Of a stretch of DNA of 64,000 bases, positions 24,327-34,693 are shown piece by piece (positions within the stretch are counted from its first letter, which is position 1; each line of letters begins with the position of its first letter). Source of the DNA: Ignelater luminosus (taxonomy: Eukaryota > Arthropoda > Insecta > Coleoptera > Elateridae); contig VTPC01090686.1 in assembly GCA_011009095.1 (NCBI GenBank), forward strand, positions 62,001 to 126,000, given 5' to 3'. A program made the position numbers and the translations under genes. The notes beneath the pieces were generated by a model. That model had not been told where the DNA came from and searched no databases. It saw nothing but the letters and a program-made list of their open reading frames with translations.

Positions 24327-24869
24327 GTAAGTTAATTGAATTTTAAAATTAAAGATTTTAATTTAAACATAACTTGATTAACAACTGTGCAAATCTCAAT
24401 ACAAAATTGTTTAGAAGTGCTAGGAATCATTTATAAAATTTTAAAAGCTGTGAGTTAGAAAGAAAAATTTCATAGTTTATGTTTCATTTATGAACATATT
24501 TATCCTTATTACAACAAAAACTGATGTAAGTGATTAATAAACTGAAGTGGTAATAACTTGTAACATTAAAAACACTTGGTGCAATAATCCTTTACTAATA
24601 TTTTAGTAGATATACCATAAAACACAAACTAAGTGCCTTGGAGTACTGGTATGAGAACGATTTATAAATTCTTTTATGGAACAGAAATGCAAACCCAGAC
24701 TGCTAATAATACAATACCTACCTTTTTCTCTCTAGCTAAGTCGGATATATTTCTAAAAAAGAATTAAGCTTGAAAGAATTGAATAAAGAGATTACGTTTT
24801 AGCTATATAAATAAAATTGTTGAACCCCCAGTAGTATAAAATTTGAATCTCGAATATTGTTTTGTCGGA

Positions 24870-25540
24870 TTCTTCTAAAAATATACCCTTTCAATAATTT
24901 CTAACAAGTTTCTGATTTGGTCATACGATCGAGCTAATAACATGGCACCAGAGAGCGGTAACGAGATTACCTTTAAAGGGGCAACTCGCGATTTTGCACA
25001 TAATAAATGTGTGTGATAATTATGAGAATAGTTAAGCTTTTTACATACCATATACAAGCTCTGAATGCTTGATTTGAGGCGTCGCTAAACCTATGCAATT
25101 ACGTTATTGCATTAGAAGTAGTAATAACTGCACGTTTAATATTTAAAATATTTAATTAATGTAATTGTTCGGTAGATCCAATCTTTAAATTATTTGAGAT
25201 TTCATTGTCCCAATCAAGTCTTAATAACCATAATTCTTGTAGAATAATTTTAGCCTTTATGACTACCGGTCCAATTAATATCCAAGAGGATCAAATACTT
25301 GAGCAACAATATAGAAAATACTTGCTGTGTAGTTGGACTTATTAATTGTGAAACCTAGTTTTTTTGTTGAATAAATAAATTCATCCCTAGTGTCCCACAT
25401 TAAACCTAGCACCTCGTTGATCAAATTATTCTTATTTAATTTTAACATGAATTCGGATAATTGAGTTTTTGGAAGGAAGTCTGACACATTAGAGTAATTC
25501 ATTTAAATTGTTGCATCCTGTTAAAAGGTTTGTGACCTCG
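24870..25540 (-). pseudogene. BEL/Pao retrotransposon pol fragment
   Basis: The minus strand reads the Pao peptidase-A17/RNase H linker region in pieces: 'VLGLMWDTRDEFIYS', then 'VFDPLGY', then 'IKAKIILQELWLLRLDWD', then 'FSDASNQAF' and 'AKSRVAPLKVISLPL'. Stops and frame changes interrupt it. No LTRs are recognised. It lies between the copy B exon at 24230 and LRRC51. Confidence 0.75.
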
Positions 25541-26678
25541 TTGTGCCACCGGAAACTTCTCCATATCAAAAAAGAAACGCTAAAGTTTGGCACTTTTTTC
25601 AGTTTTTCCGAATATCTTGGAAACTAAACGTTTTTTGTGAAGTTTCTTTTTTAAAGTAGACTCAATTTACTATAATCTGAGTACAGAACGAGATCTGTAT
25701 GTTTAGTAGTTTCTGAGATACCACTTTCCAAAGAATGACTATTTTTTCAAAAAACCTCTAAATTGCTTAAGTCCATTTATAAGAGGCTTACTGGAAAGAT
25801 TTCTGCAAATTGTTAAGAAAAACACAGATACAATTTAGTAAATGGTACTCAAAACAATTTTCAAAGCATGTTTTGAAATCTGAAGCTGGTACCTCAGAAA
25901 CCAGTTGCCTAAACGATTGCCTGCTATCACTTAATATTAATTTCTAGGCAAGAAAACTCATTTCTATGTCAACTGATGTATTAGAAAGAGCTGGGAAATA
26001 TTGAAATTTAAATGATTTTCTCGCGCTCGAAAACAGCGAAATTAATAATGGCCGTTGTGTGACGGCACTTGATAAGTTCAGGGTTAATTAGATAAAAGAA
26101 ACGAAAGAATACTCAAGCAGAAATATCCAATATAAACTTAAAACTTAAATTCATAGACAGTTCTATAATATCACTGACAAATTGTGTAAAAATTAAAATC
26201 ATTATTATTCATATTTTAAAAACAATTACAATTTCATTTAATTCTATTTTTCATCATTTATGTTTTGGTTATCTAGTGTAAATGGTTTATTTACAATTTT
26301 GGTGGCGCTTTTGTCACTACACGTTTTACATTTTTGAAGTCGAAGGTTAACAATTTAAAAATTCAAATTTGAAGTTGAAAGTTCGAAAATATCTCTAAAA
26401 AAATGAAACGTTCCGGTTTGTTACTAAAGCAAGACGACGCATTTATCGAACTTACATAAAATTTGTAAAAAACAACTATATAATGATTTGACATAACGAC
26501 ATAACCTTATACGACAATGAACAATTTGTATAAGACAGAATCACAAAAAACAAAACAAGGAGGTGGGGATAAAGCAAGTTGATTGTTGTTAAATTCCAAA
26601 TCATTTTTGACAGATAAATTATGATTTGTCATTTGGAAATTTTAGAAAACTTTATTTGCAAACTGAAAATCTAGAAAA
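25541..26678. other. Upstream region of LRRC51, no gene recognised
   Basis: AT-rich sequence with a 500 bp stretch (25560-26050) that looks like a dispersed non-coding repeat ('cgaatatcttggaaacta'). The last few hundred bases must include the LRRC51 promoter; no clear TATA box or initiator is identified. Confidence 0.3.
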
Positions 26679-27472
26679 ATGAAGGAAAGAGAAGTGCGCA
26701 AAGAAATCGTCGACTTTCATATAAACGAAACTACGACCTTAGAAGGTTGTACACCAGTAGATTTCTCTTTTAAGAAAATTAAGGATTTAAAATGTAAATT
26801 GAACAAGATTCTAATTAAACTAATTAGTTTTTGCTAAAAATAAAACGTCATTTTCAATAAATTTTAGCTGTTGGTGTAGAAGGACCAAGGGCAACTCGCA
26901 TAGGAAGAATTCCCGAACGAGGTACTGAACATCGAAAATACCTGACAAGATCAATTTGGTTAAACAATAATAAGTTAACGAATATTCAACATGTGGATAC
27001 TTTAGTTCACGCAGTGTTAGAACAACCAGAAAAGTTGGGTTGGATTGATTTCTCTTTTAATTACATAACACATCTGGATGACGTAAGGAGTGTAGTAAGA
27101 AAAGGATAGTTTTTAGATTTCATAGTTTGGTTTGGTTTCAGGGGCTTTTAAAGTTTCCAAATCTAAAAATTGTATACTTCCATGGAAATCTGATAAAAGA
27201 TCTAGACGAAATATTTAAGCTAAGAAGTCTATCACGTTTGAGGAGTGTCACTTTTCATGGAAATCCAATAAGTGAAGACTTAAGATATCGGATGTTTGTT
27301 ATAACATATTTACCACAGGTAAAACTTTTTATTCTTTAAATACCATGATTCGTTCTTATTCTTGCAGGTGGTAAACTTGGATTTTTCGCCAGTTACAAAC
27401 GCAGAAAAGTGTCAACCAAAACCACCGGAAGCAGTTAAGAAAATTCTCGTTGCAGAAGGAAGATCTGACTAA
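26679..27472 (+). CDS. LRRC51: Leucine-rich repeat-containing protein 51 (LRRC51)
   Basis: LRRC51 is a small conserved leucine-rich-repeat protein of unclear biochemical role, often linked with ciliated or flagellated cells. Four exons, 26679-26793, 26868-27082, 27142-27318 and 27368-27472, join in phase to 203 residues. Exon 1 contributes 'PVDFSFKKIKDL'. Exon 2 gives 'SIWLNNNKLTNI' and 'LGWIDFSFNYITHLDD', a first repeat. Exon 3 gives 'LKIVYFHGNLI' and 'LRSVTFHGNPI', the second and third repeats with the GNPI cap. Exon 4 holds 'VVNLDFSPVTNAEK'. This matches the vertebrate LRRC51 architecture. A poly(A) signal AATAAA follows at 27563-27568. Confidence 0.9.
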
Positions 27473-27562
27473 AAGTTCTTGGTGAAGAAGATTAAAAATT
27501 CAAAATCATTGTACTATAATATTCATTAAAATGACACTGTACTAACGCAACTTTTCAAACGA

Positions 27563-27568
27563 AATAAA
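27563..27568 (+). terminator. Candidate poly(A) signal of LRRC51
   Basis: An AATAAA lies 91 bp downstream of the LRRC51 stop codon. Confidence 0.5.
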
Positions 27569-27569
27569 C

Positions 27570-28899
27570 CGATTTTAGACGTAGAAGTTTTGCTGATTAG
27601 ACTTTTTTCTCTGAATGCCTACAGTAGTAATTACTCACTCTCGTGGTTGGCTAGCTTACTTCTCAAATTGCATGCAATTAGTACATTTTGAAATAGTACA
27701 TAAGAGTAGGTATACTAGGCCGGTTTTGTGCAACTTTAATTTGCATATTATGTATGTATGTACATGTACATTGTGTTTATAATCACTAAACTTGCCGCTT
27801 CTCAAGAATTTTTTAATTGTTGCTACCAATAGTTGTGAGCTAGAATACAGTATGTGTTTTTAGTACTGTTTGATAATATTTATTTGTACAGGTACATCAT
27901 CATTATTGGGAAGCCACGTAACCACGAAATTTACTGTTGGTTAGGCAACACATCTTGCACTGTTGGCAGCTCTGTTGTAATAAAGAATTATGTAGTTTTC
28001 CAGTGGCGTAGTATTGGATATATGATGAAACTACCTAGAAACTTAAATATTTAAAGATAATTATATATAAAATCGGAAAATTAAAAAATGACAATATATT
28101 GAAGATATTTTTAAAAACAAGAATTAGATAAGGCCCAAACAATGCTGATGTAGCTGTTCAACAAGAGCTTTTTAGTTATTTTTTCAATTTTATTAAAATC
28201 TAACTGTCCACTATGAAGGATGTTTCATAAAAAGATAATTGTGCAGGTAGGGTAAACGCACCAATACCTGGTCATTTACACAATATTTGAAGTTCAAACT
28301 CATTTAAATTTAAAACTAAATATTTATTAATGAATTTTTCTGTATAGTTATGCATGGCTAAATGATATACATACGCAATCATTAAGAGTCATTAAATGAT
28401 TAATTTTATATTTAAAAAAACCATTTAACAAAAGCGGCACTTTGGCAGCCGTCTTAACATAATCGTGTTCTGGGAATAATTAAAGATTAATAATTGACGT
28501 GTAAAGCTTGTTCAAATTGTTGGATAAAAGATTGTAATGAATAGGTCCATGAACCATCTGCATTCTGTGTTCCACTTCGATAGTGAGCCATTTAAATAAA
28601 TTTATCTTGTTCGCTTGTAAGAGGCATCGCATAAACGTAACCTTACAAACTGAAATAATTATGCAGTTTTAAAATTTATTATCACACTTTGAATGCGTTA
28701 AATCTAATCTCGATTAACTCCCAAAAAACAGATTTAGTCTTGAAAAAGACTGATTTTTAAATAGAACAAAATAAATTGTAAAAAACGCAAAACAGAGACC
28801 TGTAATTTTAGGTTAGAAATGTACTCGTGAGATTAACTTATGACCATGTTATTACTTACTTATCAAGACATTTGTTTATTTGTAAATATTTAACGCTTA
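27570..28899. other. Intergenic, no gene recognised
   Basis: AT-rich sequence in which short ORFs lack any recognisable domain. Confidence 0.3.
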
Positions 28900-29345
28900 A
28901 ATGAAAACTTCCACTTTAAAAATAATAAAGTTATTGTTCTTAATTACTACAATTTATTTTCACCTTAGACTACATACATCCTAATAATTAATAAACACGT
29001 TTTTAGATACCTGGATGCTTATCCCACATCCAAATGCATTTTGCAATCGTTTGCTTGTTGTATGAATGTCTGAAAGAATACGCGTGATTTTATGATTACG
29101 GCGGGCATACTAGCTAAAATGAAAAGACACTCGCATCTTTTCTAGTATCTTTTTCCCAATTTTTGATGACATTTTGTAATCAAAATGTGCAAATCGCACT
29201 TAAGTAATAATAAATAAAATATAAAAGAAACATGTAACAACATAAAAACAAATTTGAAAACATCGAAATATCAATATCTGCATGTCAATAGATTTTATAA
29301 AAGTTGCCACTAGAGGTCGTATTCGAGTTTGAGTTTTACCTACAG
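28900..29345 (+). repeat. Dispersed ~400 bp repeat, copy 1
   Basis: The segment matches 43360-43700 in order: 'ttattgttctta', 'acatacatcct', 'atacctggatgct', 'cacatccaaatgcat', 'acactcgcat', then 'tttataaaagt' and 'gtcgtattcgagtt'. The middle differs by indels. No coding sequence is recognised; it is probably non-autonomous. Confidence 0.6.
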
Positions 29346-30254
29346 CATTGCTTATGCTACTCGACATGCACGAAATTAATTACCTCAACTGAGCATTGTA
29401 ATGTTTCTTATTAGTTAGTTATTCAAAAATTGTTTCTTTTTAAATTTATTATAAGATTAAATTTAAAAAAAGAGAAACGAAAACAGTTTAAATCGTAATC
29501 TACAATTAAAATAATAAAGCTTAGGTTACATCAGTCGGTAAACTTGCATAGAATTACCAATCTTCAGAATCAAATAAAAGTTAGTCTTGATAGCAGAAAT
29601 GAATTTTGACATACTGGCTGCAATAATTAACTAAACTTTAGTTGGTAATAAAAAATAGATGTGTAGGGACTCTACTGTACACACAGTTCAGCTAATGCTA
29701 GAGAGATGGCCAGCGACCATATAAATACACTCCACTGGAATGACGGCGCTCTCTCTCTCTCTTGCCCCTGAAGTCAACCCTAGTGGTAGAAGCACATGGC
29801 TTGTAAATATGCCGTATCTGTTACACGTAATGTTTAATTAATAAATAAATAAGCAAAAAAATTATATCAGTGAGTATTAACGTGTTTTAATCTAATTTAG
29901 TTAATTTCTACCTATAATCTACTATAACAGTATTACCAATTCTTACAAGTGTGCAAACTCAAAATAAAATTGCAGTACTAAATCAAAAGTAGGCTCATGT
30001 AGGCTTCTTACAGTTTTCGGGGCTCCTTTAATCCTTTTTCTACCAATGGATGATAAATGTCCCAGCACATGTTCAAGAAGTTCTAGAAAGAAATGAACAT
30101 ACAAAATATTATATAGTGCTAATTTCTCCTAGCTTAGTTGACAAGCAACATAACTTTGTCAGAAAATGGAAAATGTCAATCAATGGTAGTAATATAAAGT
30201 ATTTAAAAAGACAAAAGAATAGAATGTATTGTTTACTGTTGTTTAGTACATTAC
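29346..30254. other. Intergenic, no gene recognised
   Basis: The stretch contains a short (CT)n run at 29749-29762 and a 79-codon ORF (30050-30289) with no recognised family. Confidence 0.3.
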
Positions 30255-31345
30255 AAAAGGTGCTCAAAGTAACCACCATTCATTTCTAGGCACAAATTGA
30301 CTCTTCGCGTCATACACTCAAAAACATGTTGAAATTCATTTGGTGTTATGTTGTTTATTTCTTATTGTACTACTTCTTTCAATTCTTCGAGTGTGCGTAG
30401 CAGATTCTTAAATACATTGGTTTTAATTCGCCCAAACAGATAAAAATCTAAAGGTGTGAGATCGGGGCTTCTTGGAGGCCACAAACCTCTACTAATTATT
30501 CGGTCTCCATAAAATTGTTGCAGATACCTAATCTTACATTAGAAGTGTGCGCAGTTGCCCCATCTTGCTGGAAAAAACCCAGTTGTAGTTCATCATCATG
30601 CATACTTTCTTTGATAGCTCGCATCAGCATATTTATGGTTTCATGAAAAAAATCGGTCCGATTATCCTCCTTCTTGAAATAGCCACCCCATGCCAACTTT
30701 TTGAGGATGTAGAGGTGTTTCGATATGAGTGTGTGGGTTGTCTACAGCCCAAATTTTGTAGCCAGACAAATGTACCCATGCTTCGTCTGAATAAAAGGTC
30801 AGTTCCAATAAATTATTGTTGTTTAAATGTTTATTGAACCATTGACATTACTGTATTTGAAGATTATAGTCGAGTGCATGTAGCAGATATTCTGTAGGGA
30901 TGCATATGTAATCTCTTTTTTAAAGCCTTGTGACAAATACCAATGGACAAACCTGCGAAAAAAATTATGTTTATCTTTCTGATTACAAAAACACAGTAGA
31001 TTTAATTTAGCCTGCTTAAGCCGACAATTGTGGAATAGATTTTTTAGGACTTCGTTCTATTCTTTGTTGAATGACATTGACAACTTCTGTTAAAACAGTC
31101 GGTCTGCCTGGTAACTTGCCCTTGCAAATGCAGTGCTTGCTTTCATAACGTTTAATAAGACACAGCCTGTGATTTTTAAAAACACCATATTCGATGTTAA
31201 CATCGGGGAAAGCTTCTGAAAACTGCTCGATGCAGGGCTGCAGTGAATAGCTCCATTAGGGTTTCGGGTACCACTGCGGAAATGTGCCATTAAAATGAAG
31301 GCATCTTGTTCTGGTGTCAATACCATCGTTGAACAGCACAACTAT
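30255..31345 (-). pseudogene. Tc1/mariner-superfamily transposase, degraded
   Basis: Minus-strand pieces in order: an N-terminal 'MVLTPEQDAFILMAHFRSGT' block (ending near 31330), a 'GKLPGRPTVLTE' linker, then 'DELQLGFFQQDGATAHTS' with the second catalytic Asp, then 'RSPDLTPLDFYLFG' and a C-terminal 'CLEMNGGYFEHLL'. Multiple frameshifts separate the pieces. No terminal repeats were identified. It is the same transposase type as the fragment at 3985-4395. Confidence 0.75.
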
Positions 31346-32000
31346 ACAAATCCAAACTAACATAAATGATAATCCACTTTAAAAACTATAGTTAACTTAC
31401 ATCACGATAGCTTTGTAACGTTTAGAGTTCTGAAAAAAACTGCTTTTTAATATTGATTTAAGAAAGTGCAGAGGAAATTAATTGTAATTGAAACCAAAAT
31501 AAACGAAATCTACAGAACGCTAGAAATAGATGAACTTAAATATGTAGATTTTGTTTTTTCAAAAGAATACATTACTATTACAAAACCAATAGCAATTGCG
31601 ATTGACATTTTACAAGGAGAAAGGAATTGTACATTATATAAAGTTAAAAATTTCATAAATGATATAGAAAATCTAAAATCCTGTAATAAACTCAAGGAAT
31701 GTATACTATTAGGATTCTAAAAACGCTTTTCCAAGATAATGAACTTGAAAAGCAGTGAAAGTTTCCCATATTTCATAGCTAGTATTAGTAATCCCAAATT
31801 TAAATTAAGATGATTGGAAATAACTTCTTTTAAAAACGATGTAGGATTTCTTAAAACCAAACTACAACACTATGTAAAAGACATGTCATTTCAGCCTAAC
31901 ACGAAAACATGAAAACGAAGTCGCAACTTCTCTTAATAATTCTCAATTAGAAAAATCATCTGAAGATAAATTTTTTGATTTTTTAAAAGTGTCAAATAAA

Positions 32001-32906
32001 TCTATATAAATAAAAATGAATCGCAAAAATGTATGAAGGCGTATCACTTCACAACGACTGAACCAAATTGGATAATTCTTTTTTTGTTGTGTTTGTTATT
32101 ATCAGGAGAAGGCTTGTATAAAAGAAAATTTCCAAAAAAATGTACGGAAAGACGTAAAAAAANNNNNNNNNNNNNNNNNNNNNNNNNNNNNNNNNNNNNN
32201 NNNNNNNNNNNNNNNNNNNNNNNNNNNNNNNNNNNNNNNNNNNNNNNNNNNNNNNNNNNNNNTATAAAAGAAAATTTCCAAAAAAATGTACGGAAAGACG
32301 TAAAAAAACATTTTTTCTATTATACGTCATGTCGAGTGGTTCCCGAAGTATACAATAGATGGTGCCGCCGGCAGGGTGGCGAAAGTGTCGAAGTGTATGT
32401 AAGGAAGTTTTTCCTAACTTTGAGGTGATTTGAAAAATGTAATGGTCAAAAACTCCTTTTAAATAATACAAAAATCATACTACGTGTTTATTTATTGTGA
32501 TCTTTAGTCACAAAACAAGTCGTACATTACATATTTTTCCGAATACATTCTTCTAAAGTACCAAATCAAAGAAGAATTTGAATAAAACATAAAATGTGTA
32601 GGTAATTCAAATTATGAAACTTGCAACACTTCAACATTCGGATACACTTTAATTAGCTAATGTCTCTTTCTTTTTTTTTTGTTATGGCGTAATACTCATT
32701 CGAGAGTCGGCAAACCATCGGCGCTCTTTTTGTACTGTCCAAATGGAAAAACTAAAAATGTGGTTTATTTACAAAGCTCTACAATAAAGTATATAAATTC
32801 TTAAGATTTTTCTTTTATTTTAATCGTAATTTAATTTCAAAATGGAAAATTGTCTTATTTTTTTCATTAGGTACTCCAGCCGTGCGAAGCCGGGGCGGAC
32901 AGCTAG
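32001..32906 (+). mobile_element. Non-autonomous Helitron, containing an assembly gap
   Basis: The element starts TCTATATAAATAAAAATGAA, a recognised Helitron 5' end, and closes with a GC-rich 'gtgcgaagccggggcgg' hairpin region followed by CTAG. It sits exactly between A (32000) and T (32907), the Helitron target preference. No Rep/helicase coding is present. Its interior is interrupted by 100 Ns. Confidence 0.85.
32163..32262. other. Assembly gap of 100 N
   Basis: The run is exactly 100 N. The same 46 bp directly abuts it on both sides (32117-32162 and 32263-32308), so the joined contigs probably overlap and the gap may be empty. ORFs drawn through it are not real. Confidence 0.95.
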
Positions 32907-33038
32907 TATCCAATAATAAAAGAATTTTTTTTAAAACTGAATAGTGTGCTGCCATCGTCCGCGACTGGTGAGAGAATGTTTAGTTCAGAAAGTCAAATTT
33001 TAACTCCAAAAACAAACAAATTAAGTGATAATATTTCA

Positions 33039-34685
33039 TAATTTATGTGTATATTAATCTAATATTTATATGCTGTATGTAAATTCTATGTCTGTAATAA
33101 CATGCAATCGTTAAAATTTAAGTTCTCAGTAGACTGTGAAATGTTTCCGTAGGGCGTAGCTTAGACACAATGCATGCCAACACATAACTTATAAACTGAT
33201 GATTTTGCCGTGTTTCTAATGCAAACTGTCAATTTGACAGATAATTTTTCGGATAAACTAAGACATGATTTTTTTCATAGCCTTCTGGGAACTTAAAGTT
33301 TAAAGATCGCATGTTATTAAATTTGTTAAAATGCAAACAATAAATCTATTCTGTATTATTAATTAGGTACATATCCTTAATCATTTCGTGAAACAAAAAT
33401 AAAAAGTATCTATAAGAATGATCTACTACATCCAGTATTCAATTTCATTAGGTTAAAACTACAATATAATAAAAAAAAAAATTAAAATATACAACTTACT
33501 CTGTACTTGTTTGCTACGACGTTCTCATGTATATTTAATTGAAATCAAGCTTGTATTTTTCTTCGATTTTCTCTTGTTTTCTTTTTTTAAAAATCAATTA
33601 TTCAACTCGAATGATATCATTCGCTGTAATTTAAGCGCTAGGAAATTGTAATTAATTTATTATGTACCTACATTTTTTTCTATTTAAAAGTAAAGAGTAC
33701 AACTACTGTAAATGCTTTGGGCAATATTTCATTAATGTAAACTCGACCTTGATAGTTGGTTGCCAGGTAACATTGAACTTCAAAAAATTATAGATATAAA
33801 TGTCACAGATTTTCTTGGGTTACCGTAGAAACCATTTGAACAAAAATCTAATTTACAAGATGTAAATAAAGTGTTCGTTTTACTTTTGAATAGAAAATTT
33901 GTGGTAACAGGTTTTTTGGTAACAAAGATGTTAAATTTGAATTTTTAAATTAAAAAATAATTTTATTTACGGATTCAAACTTGGTATTTTTTTAACCAAA
34001 AGTATGCGTAATCACTAATCTTCGCATTACGTTGTTCGAGGTTGTAGCCCTGTTCAATGTGTTCCAAAAACAGCCTTGACCCGGACCCGGAACAATTTTT
34101 TTCTCGAAAGTTCCCCAACTTTCCGATGAGGAAAGGCTTTCAAAACGACGTGCAAAGTTTGCTTATCATAAAAACTTTTAATTTGACCACGTAAAATCGG
34201 TCTACGTTTTCATCTATTAGCAGAGCGCTTGGTCATATTTATTTTTACTTCTGTGGGAGAATTGGAGTTACAAGATAAAACTTACACTGATTGGAAGCTC
34301 ATTTGATAATAAATCTAAATCCAAAAGTAATCAAATATTAGAACAGGGACTATGATCAAAAATCGAAATAATCGTACTGTGGTAATTCTTTCAAACGTTT
34401 AATAAATGTCGATTATAAACGTTTAATAAAAGCACATTAAAGACATATAATAAAAGTGTACTGAAAATGTTGAATAAAGTTGTAGGTCAGGGAAATTAGA
34501 ATTCTAGAACGAAAAAATTAGAGGAAAGCTGGAGATCGTTTTAATCGCTTTTATTTACATCAGAAAAAGGGAAAATATGTGCTCCTATTTTCTAACATCG
34601 CTTGAGGATAGGGTGTTGAAAAAAATCGAAGAATTCCGGGATTTTTTTTAGCTTTCTTGTAGTGAAAAATTTCACTAGGACAATA
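33039..34685. other. Intergenic, no gene recognised
   Basis: AT-rich. Around 34390-34490 a 'cgtttaataaa'-type phrase recurs several times. No coding exon is recognised. Confidence 0.3.
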
Positions 34686-34693
34686 TTATAGAG

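Larger units (their letters stand above)
31466..33038 (+). pseudogene. hAT transposase relic split by a Helitron
   Basis: The 5' part (31466-31720 and on) reads 'KPIAIAIDILQGERNCTL', a block typical of hAT-type transposases. After the Helitron (32001-32906) the C-terminal hAT dimerisation motif resumes at about 32945 as 'VLPSSATGERMFSS', then 'SQILTPKTNKLSDNIS' and a stop. The two parts are collinear, so the Helitron landed within the older relic. In-frame stops before the insertion show the gene was already dead. Confidence 0.7.

Noticed and set aside
32033..32471. ORFs of 131 and 140 codons running through the run of N
   Set aside because: They exist only because Ns contain no stops; the real flanks are Helitron non-coding sequence.
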